A stretch of DNA of 64,000 bases from NCBI RefSeq assembly GCF_029784155.1, contig NC_073693.1, forward strand, positions 313,201,304-313,265,303. Direction: 5' to 3'. The position numbers were made by a program, and so were the translations under genes. Shown piece by piece: positions 33,803 to 45,545 of the stretch. Every line of letters begins with the position of its first letter. Within the stretch, counting starts at the first letter, position 1. The notes under the pieces were generated by a model. The model saw only the letters and a program-made list of their open reading frames with translations. It did not search any database and was not told where the DNA came from. The stretch is from Uranotaenia lowii. Taxonomy: Eukaryota > Arthropoda > Insecta > Diptera > Culicidae.

Positions 33803-36800
33803 CTACGGTTTAAACTTTACCAGCGGTATGTTCTTGGAAGATAGACACTTGTCGCAGCACCACTCGGCGTACACTTCGGTGTGGATAAAGTTGAAAGCTG
33901 CCTCCGTCAGGCCGCTGCACGTTCTGTGTACGATATTGACCAATAGCATGTTTGTTAGATAGGAGCGGTTGATTTCTTTTTCAATTAATTATTAGAAGAA
34001 AATTAACACGTTGCGGACCGAATACGACAGTTTTATTTTTTTTCGCTTGTCGCGAATGTGCTACTTGTAGAATCATTACTCAAATATTATAAATTTGATA
34101 ATAAAACTGTATTCCAAAATTCAACTAAGTTTAAACTTTGTTAGATTTCTATCATCGAAACATTTTGTTTTTTCAAATACCATATTTCACGGCGCCACCT
34201 TTATTTTTTAACAATTTTATAAAAAAAATTAAGCAATTATACACATTATTTGTCTGTGTTTCGATTCAGTATCTATACAAAGGCGTTTAAAGTCTTGCGA
34301 TCATGACTAATAATCTTTCAAAAACATTTGATGAATAATTCAAGGGGCATTTAATGTATCATGCTGGCTTTGATAATCCGTTTAATCAAATAACCAGTTC
34401 TGCCGTTGTATGCATATTATGAGTTCATTGTGTAAAAAATGCGAACTGAGAAAAACGCTTTCAAAGATTTTAAATTCTACCAAATAAACCAATCAAAATA
34501 CAGAGGTCTCACTCAACCAAAAAACTTGTGACAGTATATGAATCTCCGTGTACAAAACTAATTTTGCGGTTTAGATACAGCATAAAGTACAGGAAAAATG
34601 TACTTAAAAACGAACGGGACTCATTTGCATAGATGTTTTGAGCCAATTTCTTATTTTTAAAACTGATTTATACTCATATGAGAACATATGCTTAAAAGTT
34701 ACTGTTAAATTAATTTTGAAGTAAGCGTTATTTTGAAATTTGTATCAAAATAGAATGATTTTTTTAACACATCCAATTTCAGCTTATCCTAAGCCTCAAA
34801 CAGTTGGTGTACGGTTATAGGAAGTATGCGCACGGTAATATTTGTTAAAATAGAACTTTAGCTATGCCATAAGCATGGCATTTTTCGCATTTAAAAATAA
34901 ACATCAACAACGAAAACACTCACCTATGAAACCAGAAGTTGCAGCCGGATTCGCACAGAATGCCTTGATCGTTGTCGTGCACCTCCTTGTGACATCCACC
35001 GCATGGATAGATCGGGGGCGCGTTGGGATTTTGCGGGTTGAACACCTTCGATTGATCCGGCGGATACAGTTTACCCGATGTAACTGGCATCGGTTTGGGG
35101 CCAAACATGTTCATATGATGGTGATGATTCGGCGGTCCGTTTCCCGGTGGTCCCAGGCCACCCATCGGTCCTCCCATCATGTGGGGTGACTGCATAGGAC
35201 TTCCACCCATGCCACCACCCATACCTCCCATGTGACCCATTGGGCCACCCATTCCTACCGGGCCTCCCATGCCCATTCCTCCAGGTCCTCCCGGCCCCAT
35301 TGGTCCTCCGGGACCCATCGGGGGCCTATGACCCGCGTGTCCTGGTGGCATGTTCCCGTGCGGGGGCATTCCCATGTGATGCATATTATTTGGGCCTCCC
35401 GGGACTCCCATTCCCGGTGACATATGAGGATTTTGTTGATGATTTCCTGGGTGATGTGGCGGATGATGGTTCATTCCACCCATTGAGTTCGGTGGCATTC
35501 CTCCCATACCTCCGGGACCCATTCCAGCGGGGCTCATACCTCCCATGTTAGCACCTCCTGGACCAACCATACCGCCTGGATTCATTTGCTGTTGCTGTGG
35601 TCCACCTGGTCCCATCATATGACCCACTGGTCCACCTCCTCCACTAGGGGGGCCGTGTTGGCCGTGCGGAGATTGATGCGGAAGTGGAGATGCATGCGAT
35701 TGTTGCTGTGGCTGGGGTGGATTGGGTGGCAAAGGTTGCGATTGAGCTGCCGGGGATGGATTCATCGATTGCTGTTGACCAGGCATCATCGATGGCGATT
35801 GATTAGGTTGACTAACTTGCAACTGTTGCTGTTGTTGTTGCTGTTGCTGCTGCTGAATGGGCTGCTGTTGAGGACCTTGCTGTTGACTGTTCGGTGGCTG
35901 CTGAGGACCCATCTGATGAGGTAATTGATTGAGGTTGCCTGCAGATTGTTGATTTGTCATTGCACCATTGGGTAAGTTCATCCTATTATTACTACTGACG
36001 CCAGTTGCGACATTCGGTGATGTTTGGCCACCAACTGTCGGACCTGCCGATGATACTGGTTGACTATGGCCTGCCGAATTTGGGCCCAGAGGAACATGAT
36101 TAGGGGGACCGTTGCCAAGAGGACTATTCATAGGCGGACCCATTGGTCCGTTGTTCATATGGCCGCCACTCGTGTTCATGGGACTTCCTATCATCTGGCC
36201 CTGTCCTCCATGAGGTGAACCCATGCCTGGCATAGAATTCATGGGACTTCCGATATTACCGCCACTCATTGGACTTCCGACAGACTTGTTGTTCATTTGC
36301 TGCTGACTCATTGGCGACATTCCACCCATAGGTCCCATGGGTGAAAGATTCTGATTCATGCCACCCATTGGACTTAAACCTCCAATTTGCGCACCAGGTA
36401 TCGTTCCCATCGGGCTCATTCCTCCTCGTTGCATCGGACCATGTGGGCCCATTCCACCCATCTGTCCCATTCCAGCGTTCATATGCATAGGATGTCCCAT
36501 CGGACTGCCCATTCCCATTGGGCTCATACCTCGCATCGGAGGACCCTGAGGAACTCCGGGACCCATCGGACCGTGTGGTCCCATTCCATGATGCGGAGAA
36601 CCATGACTCATTCCGTGAGGAGGCATGCCGTGCATTGGCCCACCATGAGGAGGCCCATGTGGTGGACCATGATGACCCATCGGACCACCCATATGATGCG
36701 GATGCATTCCCATATGATTCATTCCCATCGGACCTCCGTGGCCCATTCCTCCACCGCCCATGTGGCCCATCATTCCCGGACCTCCGTGGTGCATGTGGCT

Positions 36801-37094
36801 CAAATGCGAGGGAGGTGTATGAGTCGGTGTGTCATCGAAAGGATTTGATGCCACAATAGTGTCACCGTATCCCGTTGGAGGTGGCGGCAGTAGATCTTGG
36901 GGAGATGGTGTCGGGGTAGGTTGTGTTACTACCGAGTTGGCATTGTTTGCATTCGACGTTTTCCTCCGCTTTTTTGGTTGGCTTGGTGCCGAAATTGGCA
37001 GTTGCGGAGATTCGGAGGGTGACTTGAAATCCGGTGGACATCCTAGTCCCGGGCCTGGCATACGATATTGAGCCATACCCAGGTTATCTGTCAT
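33803..37094 (-). CDS. pygo: pygopus, PHD-finger Wnt co-activator
   Basis: Nuclear adaptor that links Legless/BCL9 and beta-catenin to histone H3 tails. Two coding exons: 37094-34924 and 33923-33803; intron 33924-34923 has GTGAGT and ACACAG borders and joins in phase (AG|A, Arg). The protein is 763 aa. The N-terminal homology domain has a basic KKRRK signal at 41-45 and the NPFDD motif at 84-88. A very long Gly/Met/Pro/His/Gln-rich low-complexity middle follows, including a polyglutamine run coded near 35830-35855. The C-terminal PHD finger has C698, C701, C714, C718, H723, C726, C747, C750 as zinc ligands and the Legless-binding/closing segment GLTEAAFNF...IPLVKFKP to the end. The intron splits the PHD right after H723. 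Antisense ORFs in the low-complexity part are shadows. Confidence 0.95.
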
Positions 37095-37430
37095 AACTTT
37101 TTATCCAAAAACAAACACTAGTAGCTGCGTCTTGCAGCGGAACAGTTTAGTAGCAATTCTGAGCTTGGCTTAGAACACACATCAACTATACATTTATCAT
37201 ACATCGATACATCGAGAATTGTTCACTATTGTTGATTACGCGCGTTGCACACGATTCACAAGTTGGTTATTGCTGTCCTATTTAAATTGAAATTTGTACA
37301 AACACTGATCTTTACTAAACGAGAGGAGCTTTGTGTTTCACTGTTTAGGCGGAAAATAACACTGGGCCTGGTGGCAGGACATCCACTGCGAGGTCAGATA
37401 CAACATCCATTCTAACTTTTACGAGAATCT
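37095..37430 (-). other. pygopus 5' UTR of the start exon
   Basis: On the - strand the sequence CTTTCTTGTTTCAG (37444-37431) is a strong splice acceptor, so the exon bearing the pygopus start probably begins at 37430. The leader contains an upstream ATG near 37411 that opens a 21-codon ORF ending well before the pygopus ATG; this could damp translation. Donor and first exon are not certain. Confidence 0.5.
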
Positions 37431-37959
37431 GAAACAAGAAAGTTTGTGTTTTAGATTGATTGTTTATTGTTTAAGCTACGTCAATAAAGTCAATAAATTA
37501 CAAATACTCTTATTAAGGTAAATATAATTTATATAATGTTTAATTTGTATAATAATGTATTCATGTTTTGAGTCCAAACGCTTGAGAAACATTAAATTCA
37601 TTCAATCTTATTTAGATATGTACTAAACTTTGAATAAAAAAATTAACATAATGAAATTTTCTGCTCAATTTCTTCTAACAAAACAATGTGCGGTTTTCAT
37701 TTAGGTATGCAAGGAAAATAGTTTAACTTATACACTTAAATATTGAAAAATCTACAGAGAACATGATGCTTTGTTTTGTTTTTCAAAAAGTTTGAATTTC
37801 CTTTTCATATTCATCAATTCGAAAATAAACTGAACACCGGCATCACTTCTCCGAAGCTAACCTAACAATTGCATTGATGTTCGAAAATCTTGGACCCCTT
37901 TTCGGCCAAAAGGAAAATAATACCGTATTTGTTTTCACCACCCGAAAGTGTTGCACCAT

Positions 37960-38090
37960 CCATGCTGAAAACGAGCATGAATCGAGTGTTGCACCCACCT
38001 TTGTTGGTGTACGTGAAATCGGCAGTGTCAACAGAAAACATCAAGCTGTCAAAAATCCATTACAGCTGGTATTTGTTTTCGTTTGACTTC
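37960..38090. promoter_or_regulatory. Motif cluster A (CAGCTG + TGTCAAAA)
   Basis: Holds GAAAACGAGCATGAA, GCTGTCAAAAATCCAT and CAGCTGGTATTTGTTTT within about 130 bp. The same three motifs recur at 38910-39060. E-box CAGCTG next to TGTCAAA is a recurrent combination in dipteran core-promoter regions. A role here is inferred only. Confidence 0.35.
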
Positions 38091-38654
38091 GAAAATTGAA
38101 ATGAAATTTACTTTAGTTGATCATTATCTTTAAATAATATGAAAATTTTAGCATGAATTTATTATGTTGAATTGTGAAGATTTCAGATTTATTTTGCTTG
38201 GTAGATTCGCATGTGGCTCTGATGGTAACTGCAATACCGGCTGATTCTGGGTGGTCTATGTTTACTGCTGCTAGACTGCAGTTACCCCAGCTTGAAGGTT
38301 CCGATATTTTGAACGTTTATTCCTCGCAAATACCTCGAGTACCTATTTCCGTTTTCAGATGACAAAAGAAAAATTCTTGGAAGTCAAATTAGCGAACTCC
38401 GATCGTGGAAGTCGGGGGAGAAAATTTTGCTAACAGACCGAAACGAACGAAATTCAAGCTCCCAATGCGGGTGTAGTCTCGAACTACCGTTTTTGAAGGG
38501 CAACGGGTGGGAATCCGGGACTTGGCGCAACCGAGCATCGTCACCCTAAGGCACAGCTCGAAGCAGAGTAGCTTCGATGCAGCTGAACGCTTCTTGCTGT
38601 GGAGACCAACTTATAGGACCCTCCGAACAAGAAAACTTTTCGGTTTGGGCGATT

Positions 38655-38786
38655 TCACCAGATCTTTGGGTTGGCCTTTTTGCACTCGGATTTGCTGCTC
38701 TTTTTCGGCATCGCCTGGAACCGATTGCAGCAAACCTTCTGGGCACATTTCTTCTTGGGAGCGTTGTTTGCTTTGGAACGTGCCAT
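38655..38786 (-). CDS. Short basic, Cys-containing ORF (uncertain)
   Basis: 43 codons from ATG 38786. Lys/Arg-rich with four Cys (MARSKANNAPKKKCAQK at the start, CKKANPKIW at the end). The composition recalls small protamine-like chromatin proteins, but no family is recognised and overlapping ORFs exist on the other strand. It could be chance. Confidence 0.2.
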   Translation of the reverse strand: MARSKANNAPKKKCAQKVCCNRFQAMPKKSSKSECKKANPKIW

Positions 38787-38909
38787 CCAGGTGAAATTCT
38801 CCGCCTCTGTTGGAAACGGCACTGGTATTGAATCCGGAACAAGTTTGCGTTCTTCGGGATAATAAAGAGAAAAAAACAGTTCGAACGCAATTTTGCGGTA
38901 TAGAAATAA

Positions 38910-39100
38910 ACCAACCAGCTGATATTTGTTTACATCGGGAAGCACGTGCTGTCAAAATTCATGATAGTATTGGTGAGAGCGCAAGCAACACCGAATATTT
39001 TCAGAGTGTTCCACCGTCCACTTTATGGTGCACTACCAGTGCACTACTCTTCATGAAAACGAGCATGAAAACAGCAAAAAGTGCACTACCGGTAGTGCCC
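38910..39100. promoter_or_regulatory. Motif cluster B with a 16 bp perfect palindrome
   Basis: CAGCTGATATTTGTTTACATC and GCTGTCAAAATTCATGA repeat the arrangement of cluster A. GAAAACGAGCATGAAAAC follows at 39055. GCACTACCGGTAGTGC (39083-39098) is a perfect palindrome, flanked by two more GTGCAC words. This could be promoter DNA of pygopus or of an undetected divergent transcript. Confidence 0.35.
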
Positions 39101-39178
39101 CGGTGCACCACCACTTGAAAACAAATTCTCTATAAGATCGCCAGAAAACCACCTCGAATCGGAAAGGCATCGCTTACC

Positions 39179-40195
39179 CCATTCCCGGCGATCATTTTGG
39201 GAAATCCAGCCGGTTTCCTTACATCCCGGAAGTGCCTGCGTGATGATGAAATGTCCCCGTCCTGGCCACTAAACGATGGAGATTTTTTTTTGTTTGCTTG
39301 TCCTTTTTGATTGCGTTTTCTTTACCGTCACATTGCCGTCCCGCTCTGGCTTACACAATTTCGAACATACCATCCAAAAAATAATGGGATCGCAACTCCA
39401 CCGAGCAAGTTCAACCAAAGCTCTCCACGCTTCTTTTTCTTCTTCTTCCACCTACTCTTCGTCAGCAGCAAATTCACGATGGATGAGCCGATTAAAATTT
39501 ATTTCTCGCGAGCTTCCTTCAAATATATCCTTTCCGGGTCCCGCAATACAGACTATTGAAATCGAAGAATCACTCAGAATTTCGGGAATCAAGCGCCGGG
39601 CGCTCGCAACCTTCAATTATTGTATTAGTTTTCCCCCCAGGAAACCGCGTACTACCGTCCTTTCTCTTCCTTCTTTGGTAGATCACATAAAAAAAAACTT
39701 ACTGATTTCTGATAGGGACCAAGACACGCACCGTGCCTCACCACACAAAAAAATAACTTCAAGAAAACCCGATGCTGAATTTCGACCCGGTTCCGTTTGC
39801 TTCCTTCTGTACCGGCCGGAAAACGATTCCCGGGGAATCGATGTACCACTTACGGCTTGTTTAGCCGGCTTCGCTGTTCTATTTCCACTGAAAAAATTGC
39901 TTTTTACAGGCGACCGACAATTTCCTGGTGCCGAGGACACACAACACACAAAATAAATTTGTAAACTCGCAACTTTTTTTTCGAACTATAGCATTTTTCA
40001 CCCTGGCGGCGACGTTCCTTCAACGGGCGGCTGACAAAAATGCGATTTCAGTTCAGCGGCCGGTAGGGCGGCATATTCGAAAATACACACGGAAAGTTTG
40101 TTTGTTCGAAAAAGCTCAAATTCCGTGGGAAGCTCTAGGAAGCAGCTACACTCAGCTTTTCACAGAAGCTCCCAAATGCACAAATAATTACGCAT
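39179..40195. other. GC-richer block, candidate pygopus promoter / first exon
   Basis: Noticeably higher G+C than its surroundings, with several overlapping ORFs (39276-39956 the longest, 226 codons, Ser- and Arg-rich) that lack any recognised domain. On the - strand it ends at the donor-like GG|GTAAGC at 39178. I read it as untranslated first exon plus promoter of pygopus rather than a separate gene, with low certainty. Confidence 0.35.
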
Positions 40196-41911
40196 AGTTA
40201 TCAACTAAAAATATATAAATTTCTCGAACCTTTTTCATTTGATTTCCAAAGACTAATCAAGCCACAGTGAAAAATCATGTTTCTAGCATATAGGTATAAG
40301 GGTTTTTCAAAACTAACAAAAAGCTTTTAAAAAGATTGTGTACCTGCTTATCAATGAACCAAACAAAATTTTTTGACAATTTCATCGTATTACTGGTATT
40401 ACCTCTTTGAGGAATATAAATAAAGCAGTTAAATATGTTCATAAAGGTTTAAAAAGGCAAATTGTAGCCAAATCTTGTGTAACAACATTCGAATCGACTA
40501 AACTACCTAGCTAAACATTTTTTCCATGGATTTGCATCATTCGGGATGATTTTGTTGCATAACTGTAGGCGATTTACATATGTAGGTGCTTAGTATGCTA
40601 AATTTGCAATCAACTTGAAATGAGACACAACTCGAACAACTTTATGACGATTTTCATGAAAATAGATTCACGAGCACCGAGAAGTTAAAGACGTTTAGAT
40701 GGACAACATTTTCCTACGATCTATTAAGTAAAAGTTAAAACGAAGTTTACCGGATCAGCCAGTTTGTTATATTTTTGCATTCTTATCGTAATTTTGGAGT
40801 CAGCAAATACAAAGAATGTCGTTTTGTTTCGATATTCGGGTTTTTAAGCAGTTAACGGCATTTAAAATTTGAGCGTAGAACACGTGGTCTTGCGGGCATT
40901 CTGCCCCAATTTTGATATGATTGTTTTAGTTAAAATTTGTGGGAAGTTACTGAAATTCAATTAAATGTTAATAATCTTCCGATACTGCATACGTGTGGAA
41001 AAAAACGATGAACGGTAGTTTCATCACATTGCGCAGGCTGGTTGACCGTAAAACCTTTAAGTTAAACATAAAAAATAACAAGTTTCACGCAGATTCGATT
41101 AATTCTTCTGTTTCTAAGAAAAAGGCCGTTTTAGAGAACTTTTCACCTAAACAATAATAGCAAAGCTTGTTTGTCACATTAAAAAACAAGGAAGACATCA
41201 TTCGAAGCCATAGCTTGGCGAATTTTCAAGAAATGTGCCATCTTACCCCGCTGGTTCGTCTTGTATGTACTGTTTTCCCCTACTATGCATTTGACTATGT
41301 CATTTCGTTTCATTTCGTTGAGCCAGAGTGAACCGAGCCATACAAATTTCCTACTTTCTTAGTGAAAAGTATTCTAGATTTCAACCTACCGGTTGTGTTC
41401 TAAACGATTGTAAGCAATAAACGTAAACTTCTTTCATCATTAAAAGTAAAAAATCCTACAATTCCATCATTGAAGAATACGATTCAAGAGACTTAGTTCG
41501 GGTTCATTCCGACCATTCATGAACAGGAATTTGGCAAACCGGAATAAAAAAAAAAAATATATATTTGTTTTAATATTTGACAAAACGACTTTCGAAGTTA
41601 TCATCAAATAGGTATACTTTTACTTGTTGCCCTGGAAACTTTTTGTTTTCCGGGAATTTAACAGCAAGCTGTCATTCATCCCTAGATTGCGCTGTAAACG
41701 ATTTCAATGAGCGTAGAGGAAGTTTCGGATAGAATCGCAGCCAATTTCAGTAGATTTGTTTTTTTTTCAAGTTAAATATTAACTTACAATAAAATAATTT
41801 ATTTTTACATGCAAATTATGATAAAAGTGACACAAAAATGAAACAAAAATTGTAGATCGCTGAATCTACCAGTTTGCAAGTAGTGAATTCTGTGCAGTCA
41901 AGCAGACACTT
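40196..41911. other. Intergenic DNA between pygopus and the SLC5 gene
   Basis: No gene seen. 40625-40672 repeats the ACACAACTCGAAC...AAAATAGATTCACG sequence also found at 3811-3860, so at least part is dispersed repeat. Pygopus and SLC5 are in tandem on the - strand, so SLC5 3' UTR lies here just below 41912. Confidence 0.45.
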
Positions 41912-43959
41912 TTAAAGTATATGTTCATTCGGTTCACTTAATTGTTTCCGGCGTTGATCTTCTGTAGCAGTGAAAGTCCACTCTTTAATTGTATGATTCT
42001 CAGATTGACTGAAAAAATAAGGAACAGTAATTATTAAAAGTTCTTACCGGAAGAATTTGTTTGAGTACTAACTGCTCATCTAGCTTGAGTTGCAACTCGC
42101 TCTTGACGATCTCTCTAGGAAGCAGCCAATGAACCACGGGCGAGATCAGCTTTGCCTGCATTTTAGAGAGATCCTGCGAGCCGGTGAAATAGCTCACCGG
42201 TATTCCAACCAGAAATACCAGAAACGTTCCCACGGTAGAGTACCAAACGAACGACATCTTGTAGATCGAAAATTCGTCTTCGGACCCATCGGATGCGTAC
42301 GGTAGGAATTCCGTTTGGGTAACATTGAATCCATAATCCATGCAACTTTCGACGCTCGTTGGTTTCGGTGGATAACTGAGCTCACCAGTTCGGATGTAAT
42401 ACTGAGCGCCGGCTATAATCCAGGACATCCCGATCACACTCGTGGCCGAACCCCACAGGGCTCCATGTTTGTTAGCCCAGGGCCAAAGCATTCCAAGGCA
42501 GAAAATCCCCATTACGGCCCCCTGGGTGACACTGGCAATCGTTACGACCATCTGCAGAATGTGGCCGAATTGTTCCACCACCAAACCCATCACGATGCAG
42601 TACATCCCCGAAAAGAAGATTAAAACCTTCATCGTCAAATTTGCTGAGGCATCCGAATGTTTGAACAGCTTAAACGGTCGGATGTAGTCCTCGTAGATGA
42701 TTCCGGCCAGAGAATTCAAGTTGGCGGACATGGTACTGGGGAATGGAAATGATTTTAATTATTTGTGTTAAATTTAGTCCAACCGCAAGGTATTTACCTC
42801 AAACCTGCGCTAAAAACGCAAGATATGAATACGCCCGGCATTCCTTTGAGGTTTCCAACGACGTCCTGCACGAAAAAGGGCAGCAGTTTATCGGCCTTTT
42901 CCACCAGCTTGACTTTAATCGGATCACAGTCGTAGTATTTTGCGTAGATCACAATTCCGGTGAAGCAGTTCAAACTCGTGATGATTATAAATCCCACACA
43001 GAAAATCCAAAGGGCAGCACGTGCATGTCGAATACTGGGAACGGCCACCATGCGCTGAACACAGCTCTGGTTCAGACCCAAATACCCGGTCCAGAGGAAA
43101 ATATTGCCGATGCTTGCTGTCCAAAAAGTCTGCCTCGTCGATGCGTCTAACGTCATGCTGATAAGACAGAACGAAAAATTGAATGGAAATTATCATCTAC
43201 AAATTTACTACACAAATTTTCCTCAACCGCTGAACTGTTATCACCAAAACTCACTCAAAAATGTCTAGCCGATTCCCGGCGGCAGCTCTGTTCAGTACTT
43301 CTGAGAACCCGCCAATTTTAAGCACTCCGATCGCTACCACCAGGAAGCACGAGGCGAACATGATTAAGCCCTGCACAACATCCGTCCACACGACAGCTTT
43401 GATCCCGCCGAGCAGTGTGTAAAATATACACACACAGCACACGATCCCGTTTATCAGGTGGACATTTGCTCCGGTGACCTGGAAGCAATAAAACAATAAC
43501 TTAATAGAATCCTATCCCACCGCCAAACAATTGACGAAGGTCAAAAACTTGGTAAAAATAACAACAATACTACGACTGCTTCACTGACCTGGGCAAAAGC
43601 CAACGACGGGATGAAAATGAAAATCGGCAGGATCAAATATATGTTAAGCACGTACGTGAAGGTCACGAACTTTTTCACGCCGGAGCTGAAACGATCCTCC
43701 AGATACTGTGGGTGAAGGAAGGCAGAGAATAATCAAAATTAGTAAATACAAAATAGTAAATATATTTCCTTATTGAACAATTAAACGCAATTTGCTCACC
43801 TGATAGCAGTTGGTGATTTGGTTGTTGTAGAACACTGGCACGAATATGTAGTTGATAATGAGTGTGATGAACAGCATCGTCGGTGCGATGATCCAGTATT
43901 GGGCCCCGTACGAGTACATTTCGGCCGGAACGGACATGATGGACACACCCGATAATTGG
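41912..43959 (-). CDS. SLC5-family sodium:solute symporter, exons 2-7
   Basis: Sodium-driven uptake of small organic solutes across the plasma membrane (monocarboxylate/multivitamin-transporter-like branch; substrate not predictable). Exons on the - strand: 43959-43800, 43705-43589, 43478-43255, 43157-42798, 42735-42048, 41998-41912. Every intron has GT-AG borders and phases fit; with exon 1 the total is 1,839 nt, 612 aa, a usual SLC5 size. Family hallmarks: SQLSGVSIMSVPAEMYSYGAQYW (helix 2 region, sodium site), YTLLGGIKAVVWTDVVQ, WTGYLGLNQSCVQR, CVFSAGLSTMSANLNSLAGIIYEDYIRP (sodium site), and many hydrophobic helices. The final exon adds a short hydrophilic tail; its acceptor CTGAG|AA was chosen because the nearer CAG would give an immediate stop. 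Confidence 0.93.
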
Positions 43960-44510
43960 CTGTCAGCGAAAAAAATGAAAGATTTTATTTTAAGAGTAGG
44001 TTTATCGACAATGTAACTAATTGTTATCATCTATACGTGCATCTTCAAGTTGATCCTTCTTCAGAAATGGAAATGTATAACAGCGTATAAGAAAAAAAAG
44101 TGGAAACTTCACATTCCCGGTTATGATTCTGCGTTTGAAATTTAAAATAATATATAAACAAATCAATTTGAGGTAAAGTAATTAATAAATCCTTTAAATT
44201 CATACACTACAGTTGATTAAGTTCTCAAATTGGTTGACAAAGAAGGAAAAATAATGCTCAATTTGATGCTCAAAACTGTGAATGTGAATTACATCATTGT
44301 TTCGTGTTAAGACACTCAAATAGTCTATTGCCTATATAACTGGAAGAAACTTGAAAAAGTAGATAAAAACATTTCAAAATGCATTTTGAATTTTTTTTGT
44401 CGAAAGCTGAAAATCAGCCACTGTAGGGGCATAATGAGAACCCCCCTGGGGCAGAATAAGCACCATTAATCAAGGCCCGATGAGCGTTTTCTGCCGGGGA
44501 ATCTAAGCAT
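43960..44510. repeat. Start of SLC5 intron 1 side with a partial MITE arm
   Basis: 44225-44510 is a copy of one arm of the TAGGGGAGA-ended MITE at 52330 (shared GCATAATGAGAACC, GCACCATTAATCA, GCGTTTTCTG, GGGGAATCTA). It is truncated where the L2-like LINE sequence starts at 44511. 43960-44224 shows nothing notable. Confidence 0.6.
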
Positions 44511-44600
44511 AGGCGTTCCACAAGGCAGTAACATTGGGCCATTACTCTTCCTTCTTTATATAAATGACATAAGTAATCTTCCACTAATTGGCACAGCTAT

Positions 44601-44788
44601 ACAGTAAACGAAAATTACCGAGTTCGGTAATTTTTTTGGTAAAAAATAAACGAACATCGGTAAATCGATTCTTCATTTACCGATGTTCGTTTATTTTTTA
44701 CCGAAAAAATTACCGAACAGTTTAACGATTTACACATGCTAGGATTTCGGTAAAAAAAATACCGAACTCGGTAATTTTCGTTTACTGT
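44601..44788. mobile_element. 188 bp MITE with 29 bp perfect TIRs and nested palindrome
   Basis: The ends are ACAGTAAACGAAAATTACC... and its exact complement over 29 bp (through GAGTTCGGTA). Inside, a second palindrome (ACGAACATCGGTAAAT and complement, centre about 44667) makes nearly the whole element self-complementary. It sits just before the FADD box of the LINE RT. No coding capacity. Confidence 0.8.
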
Positions 44789-45089
44789 GTAGGCTTTTCG
44801 CTGATGATACAGCTCTGTTCTATTCCGGAAAATCTGCAAGTTCTATTATAGATTACTTGGAGAATGATTTTAACCTGCTATCAACATATTTCAACAGCAA
44901 TTTACTCTCATTAAATTACGCTAAAACTAAATATACAGTAAGGTTTTTTTTACACTGATATACGTACCGCGTAAAAAAAAAACCGTGTAAAAAAAACCGT
45001 GTTAATTCCCGAAAACCGTGTAAAAAAAAACCGTGTTAATTCCCGAAAACCGTGTAAAAAAAGACCATTCGAATTCTGCAGCTTTGAAG

Positions 45090-45545
45090 TTGTGACACTT
45101 AAGACCTGAGATCTGAGACTTGAGACATAAGACCTGGACTTGAAAATGTAGACTAGAGACATGAGACCTGAGACTTTAGACATGACACCTGTGACCTAAG
45201 TCCAGGGACCTGAGATCTGAGACATGAAACCTGAGACTTGAAGAATGAGACCAAAGACATGGGACATTAGACCTGAGACCTGAAACTAGAAACCTAAGAC
45301 ATAAAACACGATACCTGATACCTGAGACATGGGACATGAGACCTGAGACATGAGACTTGAGACTTAAGACATGACACCTGAGACCTGAGACCTGAGACAT
45401 GAGACATGAGACAAGAGGCATGAGACATGAGATATGAGACCTGAGACCTGAGACATGAGACATGAGACATAAGACATGAGACCTGAGGTATGAGACAAGA
45501 GCCATGAAAGATTAGACCTGAGACATGAGACTTTAGACCTGAGAC
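45090..45545 (+). repeat. 7 bp minisatellite GAGACMT, left arm
   Basis: About 60 variant copies of GAGACCT/GAGACAT. It is open on the opposite strand in several frames (repeats such as LRSQVSG/LMSHVSC), which is a by-product of the 7 bp period and not coding. Confidence 0.85.

Larger units (their letters stand above)
37431..39178 (-). other. Presumed 5' UTR intron of pygopus
   Basis: If the acceptor at 37431 is real, the best upstream donor I see is GG|GTAAGC (39177 downwards), making a 1.7 kb intron. Two similar motif clusters lie inside it (37960-38090 and 38910-39060), plus a 43-codon basic ORF on the - strand (38655-38786). No other gene supported. Confidence 0.35.

Noticed and set aside
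33714..33962. 82-codon + strand ORF
   Set aside because: Antisense to the last pygopus exon, whose PHD residues and splice acceptor are clear on the - strand.
34875..36859. Several + strand ORFs across pygopus, up to 153 codons
   Set aside because: Antisense shadows of the Gly/Met/His-rich low-complexity coding exon; no independent domain.
39276..39956. A 226-codon ORF as a protein-coding gene
   Set aside because: Overlapping ORFs on both strands of similar length, low-complexity Ser/Phe runs, no domain; better explained as GC-richer 5' flank of pygopus.
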